A stretch of DNA of 33,909 nt from Firmicutes bacterium ADurb.Bin300 (lineage in GTDB: Bacteria; Bacillota; Clostridia; Oscillospirales; Acutalibacteraceae), in the NCBI GenBank assembly GCA_002069015.1, contig MWBL01000019.1, positions 1 through 33,909 on the forward strand, written 5' to 3'. Below, one piece after another: positions 1 through 8,771 of this stretch. Numbering within the stretch: position 1 is the stretch's first letter; each line of letters opens with the position of its first letter. Position numbers and translations under genes: made by a program. Under the pieces are notes generated by a model. That model was given only the letters and a program-made list of their open reading frames with translations. It had not been told where the DNA came from and ran no database searches.

Positions 1-1074
1 AAATTCACCGTGTCAAACTCTTTGAAGCTGGGCAGAGTTGTTATACGAATTATCCTGCTTTATACAGTACTTGCGATATATCCGAGCGCCAAGCTCCTCG
101 TAGGCGTTGACGTTTTTATGACCATAATATTGCTGTTGTGCGAGCTTTTATATATTAAAAAAGCGTTAGGGCTGAAAATACGCCTTAGAAAATGGGACAA
201 CAGCGTATTTAGGGAGTCACTTAAATACTCTGTTTTAATGTTTATCCAAGCCATTGTTGACCAGATAAACACTAATGTTTCCAATGTAATAATCGGCGCT
301 TTTGTAAGTACGGTAGCTGTTACAATTTATTCATACGGCTTACAGCTCTTTTCAATGTTTGGGCAGCTTGCTATGGCGGTTTCATCGGTTATTCTTCCTA
401 CTATTATGAAGCAAATACATAACGAGGCCTCTAACTCGGAGCTTGAGAATACCGTTATCAAGGTCGGCAGGATTCAGTTTATGCTTTTAGGAGCAGCAAT
501 CGCAGGATTTGTAGCTGTAGGCAGAGAGTTTATTCTTCTTTGGCTGGGTCCGAATTATTCAAATGTATGGATTATTTCTTTGATTCTTATGGCTCCTTCA
601 ATGATAGCTCTTGTTCAAAATGTATGCCTTGCAATCCTTCGCGCTCAAAACAAAATGGCGTTTAAGACTGTCGCTGGATCCTTTATGGCCGTAATTAACC
701 TTATACTTACGGTAATTTTCGTTAAAAATTACGGATATGTTGCCGCTTCCTACGGAACCGCCATAAGCTTTGCTTTAGTGAACGTAATAGCGATGAATAT
801 ATATTATCACAGAGCTATCAAGCTGAATGTTTTCAGAATATTTAAGGGAATATTTAAGCGAACGGCACTGTGTATTATTTTACCGTTTGCGGCAGCATTT
901 TTCTTATCAAGGGTAATAAGCGGAAGCTGGCTGTATTTATGTATTAAGATAATCGTATTTTTGGGTATTTACGGGATGTGTATGCTTTTTTACGGATTCA
1001 ACGATTTTGAAAAAGAGCTGTTGTTTGGTAAGCTGCTGAGCAGGTTTAACAAAAGAAAAACTTTGGAGGAGTAA
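1..1074 (+). CDS. Polysaccharide flippase (Wzx/MATE-like), 5' end outside window
   Basis: This is the C-terminal part of a membrane transporter of the polysaccharide-export MOP superfamily, which flips lipid-linked oligosaccharide units across the membrane. The frame is open from base 1, with no stop before the GTG at 10, so the true start lies to the left and about 357 residues are visible. The visible part has many hydrophobic segments, and a typical Wzx stretch is seen around SVILPTIMKQ, where the family repeats its alternating helices and loops. The end is basic and soluble. The stop at 1072-1074 lies two bases before the next gene, so they are co-transcribed. Assignment to the superfamily is firm. 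The exact substrate is unknown, but the downstream pyruvyl transferase suggests a pyruvylated repeat unit. Confidence 0.85.
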   Translation, partial: KFTVSNSLKLGRVVIRIILLYTVLAIYPSAKLLVGVDVFMTIILLLCELLYIKKALGLKIRLRKWDNSVFRESLKYSVLMFIQAIVDQINTNVSNVIIGAFVSTVAVTIYSYGLQLFSMFGQLAMAVSSVILPTIMKQIHNEASNSELENTVIKVGRIQFMLLGAAIAGFVAVGREFILLWLGPNYSNVWIISLILMAPSMIALVQNVCLAILRAQNKMAFKTVAGSFMAVINLILTVIFVKNYGYVAASYGTAISFALVNVIAMNIYYHRAIKLNVFRIFKGIFKRTALCIILPFAAAFFLSRVISGSWLYLCIKIIVFLGIYGMCMLFYGFNDFEKELLFGKLLSRFNKRKTLEE

Positions 1075-1076
1075 TC

Positions 1077-2159
1077 TTGAAAAAGACAGCAATTATGACT
1101 TTCCATACGGCAAAGAATTACGGTGCGCTTCTTCAGGCTTATGCATTGCAGGAGAACCTCAAAAAGCTCGGTGCAGACGCGCGCATTATTGATTATTGTC
1201 CTGATGACATACAGTATAGTCTGATACCGTATGAAAAAACCTTTAGGGGGAAGCTTCGTAATCTGTTAGTGTTGCTGCATATTTTAGAAAAGCGCAGGAA
1301 ATTCAAGAAGTTTGACGATTTCAGCAAAGAAAACTTAATTATAACCGATAAATATTTATCAACTCAGGCTTTATATAATAATCCGCCTAAGGCAGAGCTT
1401 TATATTACGGGAAGCGATCAGGTTTTTAATCCTAACAGGCAGACACACAAAAAGCAGGCGTACTTTCTGGATTTTACACCGATTCAGACACCAAAAATAT
1501 CGTACGCCGCTTCATTCGGGACGGACCATATAGAGGAGAAATATAAGGCAGAGATAGCCGGATATTTAAGGAAGTTCGACAGTCTGTCTGTCCGCGAAAA
1601 TATTGGTATTAAGCTGATTTCAAAGCTTACCGGTCAGGAAGCCTCAGAAACATTGGACCCGACGCTTCTTTTAGATGCGGACAGCTGGGCACAGGTTGAG
1701 CGACCGTACAAAGGGCTTCCTCAAGGATATGTCCTTTATTACAGACTGCTCGGAGTCGGTGACGATGTTGCCGCTATTGTTGCAGAAAAGCTTAAGCTTC
1801 CGCTTGTTATGATAACAGACAGTCCTCAAAATAAAGTCGGTGCGGATTTTGTCATCAGAGATGCAGGACCCGGGGAGTTCCTGTGGCTTTATGATAATGC
1901 CGAGTTTATTATAACCAACTCTTTTCACGGTGTAGCTTTTTCCCTTATTTTTAATAAACAGTTTTTGTCATGCGATAAGCAGAAATCCACACAAATCAGG
2001 GCATTAAATCTTTTAGAGCAACTTGATTTGAGGTCGAAAATTATTTTTTCGGACACATTGCTTGAAATGGAAAACACAATTAATTATGATTCGGTTAATA
2101 TAAGTCTCAAAAAAATCAGGGAAAAATCAAATGAATTTCTTTTAAAGTGGATTAATTGA
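1077..2159 (+). CDS. Polysaccharide pyruvyl transferase family protein
   Basis: A 360-residue protein of the polysaccharide pyruvyl transferase (CsaB/WcaK-like) family, which moves a ketal pyruvate from phosphoenolpyruvate onto a sugar of a surface polymer. The N-terminus has the family pattern TFHTAKNYGALLQAYALQ (about residues 8-25). The middle has TGSDQVFNP, and the C-terminal half has ITNSFHGVAFSL (about 281-292), the family's nucleotide-sugar-fold signature. It starts at TTG 1077 with GGAGG at 1063-1068 in front, directly after the flippase stop. The neighbouring Fe-S protein is its usual partner in gut Firmicutes and Bacteroidetes capsule operons. The family call is secure; the acceptor sugar cannot be told. 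Confidence 0.88.
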   Translation: MKKTAIMTFHTAKNYGALLQAYALQENLKKLGADARIIDYCPDDIQYSLIPYEKTFRGKLRNLLVLLHILEKRRKFKKFDDFSKENLIITDKYLSTQALYNNPPKAELYITGSDQVFNPNRQTHKKQAYFLDFTPIQTPKISYAASFGTDHIEEKYKAEIAGYLRKFDSLSVRENIGIKLISKLTGQEASETLDPTLLLDADSWAQVERPYKGLPQGYVLYYRLLGVGDDVAAIVAEKLKLPLVMITDSPQNKVGADFVIRDAGPGEFLWLYDNAEFIITNSFHGVAFSLIFNKQFLSCDKQKSTQIRALNLLEQLDLRSKIIFSDTLLEMENTINYDSVNISLKKIREKSNEFLLKWIN

Positions 2160-2183
2160 ATTCGGTTAAAGGGGGTGCTTACA

Positions 2184-3329
2184 TTGCTTTCTGAGGTAGG
2201 GGACAGATGCTGCGGTTGTGCCGCATGTAAAACAGTTTGCCCTGAGAATTGTATATCAATGGTAAAAGACGACGAAGGCTTTTCATACCCGCACATTGAC
2301 AGCGAAAGGTGCACAAAATGCGGTTTGTGTGAGCGTGTATGTCCTGTTTTATCCGAGCCGGCAATGCCTGAATTTAAAACAAAAGCTTTTTACGGTTGGC
2401 ATAATGACGAAAATGTAAGATTCACAAGCTCTTCGGGAGGACTATTTTCTGCGCTTGCGGATACTACGCTTGAGCAGGGCGGAGTAGTGTTCGGAGCCGT
2501 TTTTGATGCGGAAAAAAAGAAGGTAATTTACGGCAACACCGAAAATTATACACTTGACGACTTAAAGCGAAGCAAATACACGGAGTGTTACTGTGAAGAT
2601 TCTTATGAAGAAATAAAGAAAGCTCTTAAAAGTAAAAGGCCGGTGCTTTGCTGTGCAACTCCCTGCCAGATAGCCGGTTTTAAGAATTATTTTAAAGATA
2701 AATACGACAACCTAATACTTTGTGATTTCATTTGCAGCGGAGTTCCGTCATCTGACTGTTTTGGGGCGCATATTAAATCTCTTGAAGAAAAGTATGGCTC
2801 AAAGGCAATAAGGGTCAATTTCAGAGCAAAGAACAGGGGCTGGCTGATGATGACGTTTACTGTCGATTTTGAAAACGGTAAGCAGTATGAATCTATAGCA
2901 TCCTATGATATGTACTTTGCCTCATTCGCAAACTTTAAGCTATTAAACAGAAAATCCTGTTATTCCTGCAAATTCAGCGAAAAACATTTCTCTGATTTAA
3001 CAATAGCAGATTTTTGGGGATACGCGAAGGTTCCCGAAATTAAAAACGATGACAAGGGCATTTCGCTTATAATAATTAATTCCCCAAAGGGTGAAAAAAT
3101 GTTTAATCAGGCTAAAGAAGCTCTCCTTGTTAATCCTCTTGATTCAAGTTACATAAAATATGCCGTTAAGGAAAGAAAATTAAACAGGGAAAGGCTTGAA
3201 AACAGAAATAAGTTTTTTGCCGAAGCTAAAAAAAGAGGATATGAAAAGGCTTTAAGGGGAGTGTCATTTAAGTATAAAAGAGTGCCGTACTTCCTTAATA
3301 GAATCAAGGCGAAACGAAGTGTAAAATGA
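2184..3329 (+). CDS. Fe-S protein of the coenzyme F420 hydrogenase beta-subunit (FrhB) family, polysaccharide-cluster type
   Basis: An iron-sulfur oxidoreductase-like protein of about 381 residues. The N-terminus holds two 4Fe-4S cysteine groups: CCGCAACKTVCP, then CTKCGLCERVCP about 30 residues later. The FrhB-type domains follow, with TSSSGGLFSAL, CCATPCQIAGF and a further cysteine cluster SCYSCKFSE. I place the start at TTG 2184, because AAAGGGGG (2168-2175) then sits 8 bases upstream; the GTG at 2175 lies inside that ribosome binding site. Proteins of this kind usually sit beside pyruvyl transferases in capsule clusters, and their chemistry there is not established. A true F420 or methanogenic role is not implied. 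The next gene starts 12 bases after the stop. Confidence 0.82.
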   Translation: MLSEVGDRCCGCAACKTVCPENCISMVKDDEGFSYPHIDSERCTKCGLCERVCPVLSEPAMPEFKTKAFYGWHNDENVRFTSSSGGLFSALADTTLEQGGVVFGAVFDAEKKKVIYGNTENYTLDDLKRSKYTECYCEDSYEEIKKALKSKRPVLCCATPCQIAGFKNYFKDKYDNLILCDFICSGVPSSDCFGAHIKSLEEKYGSKAIRVNFRAKNRGWLMMTFTVDFENGKQYESIASYDMYFASFANFKLLNRKSCYSCKFSEKHFSDLTIADFWGYAKVPEIKNDDKGISLIIINSPKGEKMFNQAKEALLVNPLDSSYIKYAVKERKLNRERLENRNKFFAEAKKRGYEKALRGVSFKYKRVPYFLNRIKAKRSVK

Positions 3330-3341
3330 AAGAGTGATTTT

Positions 3342-4391
3342 ATGCTGCAAAGCAAGAAGAAACCGTATAAAGCCATAGATGTTGCCAAGCTTTTGGCGGC
3401 AACACTTATAATTATGCTTCATACAGAGCCTTTCGCGGACATAAGCCCACAGCTGCAATGGTATTTGCGAAGCGTCGTCGCAATTGTTGCGGTCCCGTTT
3501 TTCTTTATTGCAAGCGGATTTCTCCTGTTTGCTTCCTCTCCGGACATGCCTTATGGCGAGCTTATCAAAAAATACAAGACGAGAGCGCTCAGAATAATAA
3601 AAATGTATCTGCTTTGGAGTCTTATATATTTTGTGTTTGTGGCAATCGATTGGGCGCAAAACGGCGTAACTGTATTAGATATACTGCAGTATATAAAACG
3701 CTTCTTTTTTGAGGGAAGTTATCATACAATTTGGTTTCTGCCTGCTCTTGCGGTGGGTCTTGGTATAGTGGTATTGCTTAAGAGATTTCTCTCTGTAAAA
3801 GCGATTTTTGCTGTTGGTATGTTTGTTTATATATTCACCATATGCGGAACTGCGCTTTACGGCTTTTTCGGTAAGCTGCCGATTATCGGCGACGCTTATT
3901 CTGCCTATTACAGCTTTTTTGACAGTATGAAAAACGGATTTTTTGTAGGCTTTCCGTATATCTCGATGGGTGCAATAATAGCAACAAAAAAAGAAGCAAA
4001 ACAAAATTCAGTCGGTATGTGGACTATTCTTTCAGCGGTGTTTTTTACAGCAATGTCCGCCGAAGCGTTCTTGGAAGCCAAGCTCTCGCTTTCTACGGGA
4101 GGAGTAGACAACTGCATAATGCTTGCACCGATGAGCTACTGTTTGTTCAATTTTGTTTTGAGTATTAAGGCAGAGCGTTTTTCGGATAAGCTTTGCAAGA
4201 AATTAAGAACGCTCAGTATTCTTATGTTTTTAAGCCAGCGTATATTTATTACGATAGGCAGGTATCTATCGCTTGATACAAGGCTTAATTCTCTTGTGTG
4301 GATGATATTAATATTCAGCTTAACCGTGCTGTTTTCGGAAGCAATTATAAAGCTGTCCGAGAAGGTGTCTTTCTTAAAGATTTTATATTGA
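3342..4391 (+). CDS. Acyltransferase 3 family membrane protein (surface polymer O-acetylation)
   Basis: A 349-residue integral membrane protein with about ten hydrophobic helices. The first helix carries the acyltransferase-3 histidine in the context LIIMLHTEPF (about residues 23-32), and the next one ends in FFIASGFLLF, both typical of O-acyltransferases that modify polysaccharides using acetyl-CoA. It starts at ATG 3342 with GAAAGAG at 3328-3334 in front. It is transcribed with the preceding Fe-S and pyruvyl transferase genes, so a role in acetylating the same repeat unit is likely. Length and helix count match the family. The donor (acetyl or succinyl) and acceptor cannot be read from the sequence. 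Confidence 0.85.
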   Translation: MLQSKKKPYKAIDVAKLLAATLIIMLHTEPFADISPQLQWYLRSVVAIVAVPFFFIASGFLLFASSPDMPYGELIKKYKTRALRIIKMYLLWSLIYFVFVAIDWAQNGVTVLDILQYIKRFFFEGSYHTIWFLPALAVGLGIVVLLKRFLSVKAIFAVGMFVYIFTICGTALYGFFGKLPIIGDAYSAYYSFFDSMKNGFFVGFPYISMGAIIATKKEAKQNSVGMWTILSAVFFTAMSAEAFLEAKLSLSTGGVDNCIMLAPMSYCLFNFVLSIKAERFSDKLCKKLRTLSILMFLSQRIFITIGRYLSLDTRLNSLVWMILIFSLTVLFSEAIIKLSEKVSFLKILY

Positions 4392-4402
4392 CGGAGGATG
4401 AA

Positions 4403-5395
4403 ATGTTCGGAGCTTTAAGTAACAATGATCTGCCCATAGCGGTATTCGGTCTTATGAACGATAAATGCCGTGACGAGGTTTTTGAAATAATAAAAGACGC
4501 CCTGCCCGAATACAGGGTAACGGACGATTCAGACGCTTTAAGCGATGAAGAGCTGAAAAGAGTTGAAATTGTCTGCGGAAAAATCTCAAAAGAAAAGCTG
4601 AGAAAGATGCAGTCGCTAAAGTGGCTGCAGTTAACCTCGGCAGGGACTAACGGATATGAAAAAACAAGCTTGTATTTTGATACAAAAAGACTTCCTGTTT
4701 TGACGAATGCGCGGGGCGTTTACACAACACCCATTGCCGAGTATGTAGCGGCGTCGATGATAATGATGAGCAGGTCAGCTTTAAGCAATAACCTTTGCAC
4801 ACGATATTCTCATAGAAGTTTGAGGCTATCTCTTGAGCAGAATATTGAATTGCAAAAATCAACTGTCGTGATATTCGGTTGCGGAGCTATCGGCAGAAAG
4901 ATTGCCGAAATACTTAAAACGGGGTTTTTGGTTAATAAAATATATGGGGTAGACGCGGTTTTAGCACCGCTTGAAAACTTTGATTTGATTGTGCCCTTAA
5001 ATGAGAGCATTAAGACGGTAGGCGAAGCGGATTTTGTAATTAATGCTCTTCCTCACACAGACGAAACGAAAAACCTTTTTACGCTGCAATATTTCAGCGC
5101 TATGAAGAAAAACTGTATTTTTGTAAATATCGGGCGCGGAACGACTGTAGTTCAAAAGGATTTGATTACGGCGCTTCGAAAAAAGCTTATATCGGGCGCT
5201 GTTTTGGATGTCTCACAGCCCGACCCTATCCCGAAATACAGCACCTTGCGCTTTCAAAGGAGACTGCTGCTTACTAACCACTCAAGCAACTACTCGTTGT
5301 TTAATCCTGAAAGATTTAACAGCCTTGTATTAAACCAGGTCATGAAGTATACAAGGGGCGAGGGTCTTGATAATATTTGTCCATATGCTGATTAA
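4403..5395 (+). CDS. D-isomer-specific 2-hydroxyacid dehydrogenase-like NAD-binding protein
   Basis: A 330-residue member of the D-2-hydroxyacid dehydrogenase family. I start it at ATG 4403, five bases after ACGGAGG (4391-4397); a longer frame beginning at 4298 overlaps the acyltransferase and has no such site. Visible motifs are the dinucleotide fold VIFGCGAIGR, NALPHTDETKNLF, the Arg-containing NIGRGTTV and the histidine region LTNHSSNYS. Where the family normally has a catalytic Glu before Pro, this protein reads DVSQPDPIP, which puts Asp at that position by my alignment. It is the last gene of the first operon. Its substrate is unknown; reduction of a keto-acid or keto-sugar intermediate for the polysaccharide is possible. 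Confidence 0.8.
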   Translation: MFGALSNNDLPIAVFGLMNDKCRDEVFEIIKDALPEYRVTDDSDALSDEELKRVEIVCGKISKEKLRKMQSLKWLQLTSAGTNGYEKTSLYFDTKRLPVLTNARGVYTTPIAEYVAASMIMMSRSALSNNLCTRYSHRSLRLSLEQNIELQKSTVVIFGCGAIGRKIAEILKTGFLVNKIYGVDAVLAPLENFDLIVPLNESIKTVGEADFVINALPHTDETKNLFTLQYFSAMKKNCIFVNIGRGTTVVQKDLITALRKKLISGAVLDVSQPDPIPKYSTLRFQRRLLLTNHSSNYSLFNPERFNSLVLNQVMKYTRGEGLDNICPYAD

Positions 5396-5443
5396 AAACG
5401 AGTGCTCAGTATGAGGAGCACCGGTTATAGAATATTTTAATTT

Positions 5444-5481
5444 AAGACAACAGCCCGGTATCGGACGTCTGTTGTCTTTTA
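5444..5481 (+). terminator. Rho-independent terminator of the first polysaccharide operon
   Basis: AAGACAACAG (5444-5453) pairs perfectly with CTGTTGTCTT (5469-5478) across a 15-base loop, and a short run of T follows. A smaller hairpin, GTGCTC/GAGCAC, lies just before it at 5402-5421. Both sit in the 221-base gap after the dehydrogenase gene and separate the two polysaccharide operons. Confidence 0.65.
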
Positions 5482-5548
5482 TTAAGGGGCGCCCGATTGG
5501 CTCTGCTTCAGGAAATATATTTAAAGTGTAGTTTTTTATTGGAGTATA

Positions 5549-5557
5549 TGTTATAAT
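5549..5557 (+). promoter_or_regulatory. Extended -10 promoter for the CDP-dideoxysugar operon
   Basis: TGTTATAAT at 5549-5557 is an exact TGnTATAAT extended -10 element. No good -35 box is seen at normal spacing, which fits an extended -10 type promoter. Transcription would begin near 5564, about 50 bases ahead of the rfbF-like start at 5617. The leader contains no obvious riboswitch. TAGGATG in front of the ATG serves as ribosome binding site. Confidence 0.6.
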
Positions 5558-5616
5558 ATCCGTAAAGGCTCTCAGCTTGTAAGCAAAACGAGTAACTTTT
5601 AATAGGATGTGGATAT

Positions 5617-6387
5617 ATGAAGACTGTAATTCTTGCAGGAGGCTTCGGAACGCGAATTAGTGAGGAAAGTCACCTTAAACCAAAGCCCATGATTGAAATA
5701 GGCGAAAAACCGATACTCTGGCATATTATGAAAATTTACTCCTCATACGGACATAATGATTTTATTATATGTCTTGGTTACAAACAGTATATGATAAAAG
5801 AATTTTTCGCCCAATACTATTTACATACCTCAGATGTTACCTTTGATCTCAAGAACAATGAGTTAACGGTACACAACAATACATCCGAGCCTTGGAGGGT
5901 CACGCTTGTTGACACGGGTCTTAATACTATGACGGGCGGAAGAGTAAAAAGGATAAAGGACTTTATAGGAAACGAAACCTTTATGCTTACATACGGTGAC
6001 GGGGTTAGCGATGTCAATATTGATAAGCTTGTGTCATTTCACAAATCACACGGTAAAAAGGCGACGCTTACTGCGGTAAGTATTGACCAGCGCTTTGGAG
6101 TTCTTGGCATTGAAGGCAGCTGTATCAACGAATTCAGAGAGAAGTCCGAAGCCGATATCAGTCGTGTAAACGGTGGCTTTATGGTGCTTGAGCCTTCTGT
6201 GTTCGATTACATAAAGGGCGATGACACTGTTTTTGAAAAGGGCCCGCTTGAAGCTCTTGCGAAAGAGGGAGAGCTCAGGGCATACTTCCATAACGGCTTT
6301 TGGAAGCCGATGGACACTCAAAGAGAAAAGCAACAGCTTGAAGAGCTTTGGGCAAACTCAAAAGCACCTTGGAAAATATGGGAGTAA
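5617..6387 (+). CDS. rfbF: Glucose-1-phosphate cytidylyltransferase
   Basis: This enzyme joins CTP and glucose 1-phosphate to give CDP-glucose, the first step to CDP-3,6-dideoxyhexoses. The 256-residue length is normal for RfbF/DdhA. The N-terminus has the sugar nucleotidyltransferase loop LAGGFGTR followed by KPKPMIEIGEKPILWHIM (about residues 7-40). Further family stretches are GYKQYMIKEFF, LTYGDGVSDV with its metal-binding Asp, and NGGFMVLEPSVFDYI. It is the first gene of a ten-gene operon, and the next gene begins three bases after its stop. The three genes rfbF-rfbG-rfbH are in the classical order, which makes the assignment very firm. Confidence 0.95.
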   Translation: MKTVILAGGFGTRISEESHLKPKPMIEIGEKPILWHIMKIYSSYGHNDFIICLGYKQYMIKEFFAQYYLHTSDVTFDLKNNELTVHNNTSEPWRVTLVDTGLNTMTGGRVKRIKDFIGNETFMLTYGDGVSDVNIDKLVSFHKSHGKKATLTAVSIDQRFGVLGIEGSCINEFREKSEADISRVNGGFMVLEPSVFDYIKGDDTVFEKGPLEALAKEGELRAYFHNGFWKPMDTQREKQQLEELWANSKAPWKIWE

Positions 6388-6390
6388 AAT

Positions 6391-7449
6391 ATGCTGTATG
6401 ATTTTTATAAGGGCAAGAGGGTTTTTGTAACGGGGCACACGGGCTTTAAGGGTTCATGGCTTTGCAGGGCATTGTATCTTTCGGGAGCGAGGGTAACCGG
6501 GTACGCACTTGCACCTGATACCGAGCCTTGTTTATTTTCACCGAGCGGACTTGACAGTAAAATAGTATCAAATATCTGTGATATCAGAAATTTTGAAAAC
6601 CTGAGGGAATGCTTTGACCGTGCAAGGCCTGAGATTGTATTTCATCTTGCCGCCCAGCCTATTGTCAAAGAGTCTTACAAAAACCCCCGTTATACCTTTG
6701 AAACAAATGTAATGGGCACTGTTAATTTACTTGAGTGTGTTCGCCTTTCTCAGAGCGTCAGGTCATTTTTAAACATTACAACCGATAAGGTTTATGAAAA
6801 TCTTGACGAGGACAGGAGCTTTATCGAGAGCGATAAGCTTGACGGCTTTGACCCTTACTCGAACAGCAAATCCTGCAGTGAGCTTGTGACACACAGCTAC
6901 TTACGGTCATTTCTAAGTGATATGGGCGTGGCGGTATCAACGGCAAGAGCCGGAAATGTTATAGGCGGAGGGGATTTTGCACCTGACAGAATAATTCCCG
7001 ATTGTGTTCGCGCGGCAATGAAAAAAGAGAATATTATAATACGAAATCCGTATTCGGTCCGCCCTTTTCAGCATGTGTTAGAGACGGTCTTTGTCTATCT
7101 TATGATTGCAAAAAAGCAGTTTGAAAATTCATCCTTCGCCGGAGGCTATAACATAGGTCCCGATGTTGAGGATTGCATTACCACAGGCGAACTTGCGGAT
7201 ATGTTCTGCGAGGCGTGGGGTGAGGGTATAAAATGGGAGAATGTATGTACAAACGGCCCGCACGAGGCAAAGCTTTTAAGGCTTGACTGCACGAAAATAA
7301 AAAATACCTTCGATTGGAAACCGTTGTGGAATATAAAAAAAGCCGTTGAGAAAACGGTAGAATTCTCAAAGGCTTTTATGGAAGGAGAGCCCGTGTCCGA
7401 TTTGATGGATATACAGATAAAGGATTTTGCGGCAGGAAAGGGAAAATAA
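6391..7449 (+). CDS. rfbG: CDP-glucose 4,6-dehydratase
   Basis: A 352-residue extended short-chain dehydrogenase that turns CDP-glucose into CDP-4-keto-6-deoxyglucose using bound NAD. The Rossmann glycine motif is GHTGFKGSWL (about residues 15-24), which is the RfbG/DdhB version of GxxGxxG. FHLAAQPIV and FETNVMGTVNLLE are typical of the family. The catalytic Tyr and Lys lie in YSNSK, and the C-terminal half has GPDVEDCITTGELAD. It starts at ATG 6391, three bases after rfbF, and is followed one base after its stop by rfbH. Its product is the substrate of RfbH. The assignment is very firm. Confidence 0.95.
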   Translation: MLYDFYKGKRVFVTGHTGFKGSWLCRALYLSGARVTGYALAPDTEPCLFSPSGLDSKIVSNICDIRNFENLRECFDRARPEIVFHLAAQPIVKESYKNPRYTFETNVMGTVNLLECVRLSQSVRSFLNITTDKVYENLDEDRSFIESDKLDGFDPYSNSKSCSELVTHSYLRSFLSDMGVAVSTARAGNVIGGGDFAPDRIIPDCVRAAMKKENIIIRNPYSVRPFQHVLETVFVYLMIAKKQFENSSFAGGYNIGPDVEDCITTGELADMFCEAWGEGIKWENVCTNGPHEAKLLRLDCTKIKNTFDWKPLWNIKKAVEKTVEFSKAFMEGEPVSDLMDIQIKDFAAGKGK

Positions 7450-7450
7450 G

Positions 7451-8770
7451 ATGTCCGAAATAAGAGACAGAGAACAAATCCTTCGCCTTGTAAGGGAATA
7501 TTGCCATAAATATAAAAAACCCTCCGAATATAAGGAAGGAAACAGGATTGTGTATTCGTCACGCGTTTTTGACGGTGACGAAATGGCTAATCTTGTTGAT
7601 TCGTCTCTTGACTTCTGGCTTACGGCAGGCAGATACTGTGCCGAATTTGAAAACGGTCTTGCGCAATACCTGAATATAAAATACTCCTTAGCGGTTTCCT
7701 CCGGTTCAAGCGCAAACCTGCTTGCATTTTATGCTCTTACTTCTCCGCTTCTTGGGGACAGAGCAATAAAAAGAGGCGACGAGGTTATAACCGTCGCGGC
7801 AGGATTTCCAACGACTGTAGCGCCTATCGTACAGTATGGAGCAATACCTGTTTTTGTCGATGTGACAATACCTCAGTATAATATTGATGTAACGATGCTT
7901 GACAGAGCATTGAGCTATAAAACAAAAGCGGTTATGCTTGCGCACACTCTCGGCAATCCCTTTGATATTAAAGCGGTCAAGGGCTTTTGCGAGAAAAACG
8001 GATTGTGGCTTATTGAGGATAACTGTGACGCTTTGGGCTCATCTTATACACTAAACGGAGAAACAAGCTTTACCGGTACTTTCGGGGACATCGGTACTTC
8101 AAGCTTTTATCCGCCTCACCATATGACAATGGGAGAGGGCGGTGCGGTTTATACAAATAACCCGCTGCTTCATAAAATTCTTCGTTCAATGCGTGATTGG
8201 GGAAGGGACTGTGTTTGTCCGTCCGGGCAGGATAATCTGTGCGGTCATCGCTTTGACGGTCAGTACGGTACCTTACCAAAGGGCTATGACCATAAATATG
8301 TATATTCGCACTTCGGCTTTAACCTAAAGCCTACGGATATGCAGTGCGCCATAGGCTGCGCTCAGTTTAAAAAGCTGCCTTCCTTTACAAAGTCAAGAAA
8401 GCAGAACTTTGATTATCTTTACAATGCCTTAAAGCCTCTCGAGGACAAGCTTATTTTACCCGAGTTTTGCGAGAATTCAAGCCCATCATGGTTTGGATTT
8501 CTGATTACCTGCCGCAAGGAGGGTGACAGAGATAAAATTGTAAAACACCTTGAAACAAATAAAATCCAAACGAGAATGCTGTTTGCGGGCAATCTCACCC
8601 GCCACCCCTGCTTTAACACAATGATAGAGGGCGTTGATTACAGAGTAATCGGTGAGCTTAAAAATACCGACCGTATTATGAAGAATACCTTCTGGATAGG
8701 CGTGTACCCGGGAATGCAGGAAAAGATGCTTCTTAGAATGGCTGATACTATCAAGGAGGCCGTCGAATAG
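7451..8770 (+). CDS. rfbH: CDP-4-dehydro-6-deoxyglucose 3-dehydrase (E1)
   Basis: This PMP- and [2Fe-2S]-dependent enzyme removes the C-3 hydroxyl of CDP-4-keto-6-deoxyglucose, giving the 3,6-dideoxy skeleton. It has the DegT/StrS aminotransferase fold, but the cofactor Lys is replaced by His: PPHHMTMGEGG, with the His pair at residues 223-224. The cysteines CVCPSGQDNLCGH shortly after are the family's Fe-S ligands. I start it at ATG 7451, after AGGAAAGGG, giving 439 residues, the normal size; the longer frame from 7427 overlaps rfbG without a binding site. The reaction needs an electron-donating reductase (E3, DdhD/RfbI), and none is encoded in the window. Confidence 0.95.
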   Translation: MSEIRDREQILRLVREYCHKYKKPSEYKEGNRIVYSSRVFDGDEMANLVDSSLDFWLTAGRYCAEFENGLAQYLNIKYSLAVSSGSSANLLAFYALTSPLLGDRAIKRGDEVITVAAGFPTTVAPIVQYGAIPVFVDVTIPQYNIDVTMLDRALSYKTKAVMLAHTLGNPFDIKAVKGFCEKNGLWLIEDNCDALGSSYTLNGETSFTGTFGDIGTSSFYPPHHMTMGEGGAVYTNNPLLHKILRSMRDWGRDCVCPSGQDNLCGHRFDGQYGTLPKGYDHKYVYSHFGFNLKPTDMQCAIGCAQFKKLPSFTKSRKQNFDYLYNALKPLEDKLILPEFCENSSPSWFGFLITCRKEGDRDKIVKHLETNKIQTRMLFAGNLTRHPCFNTMIEGVDYRVIGELKNTDRIMKNTFWIGVYPGMQEKMLLRMADTIKEAVE

Positions 8771-8771
8771 G

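Noticed and set aside
2184-3329. True coenzyme F420 hydrogenase beta subunit
   Set aside because: The protein belongs to the FrhB family, but its place beside a pyruvyl transferase and the absence of any F420 or hydrogenase gene point to the capsule-associated branch.
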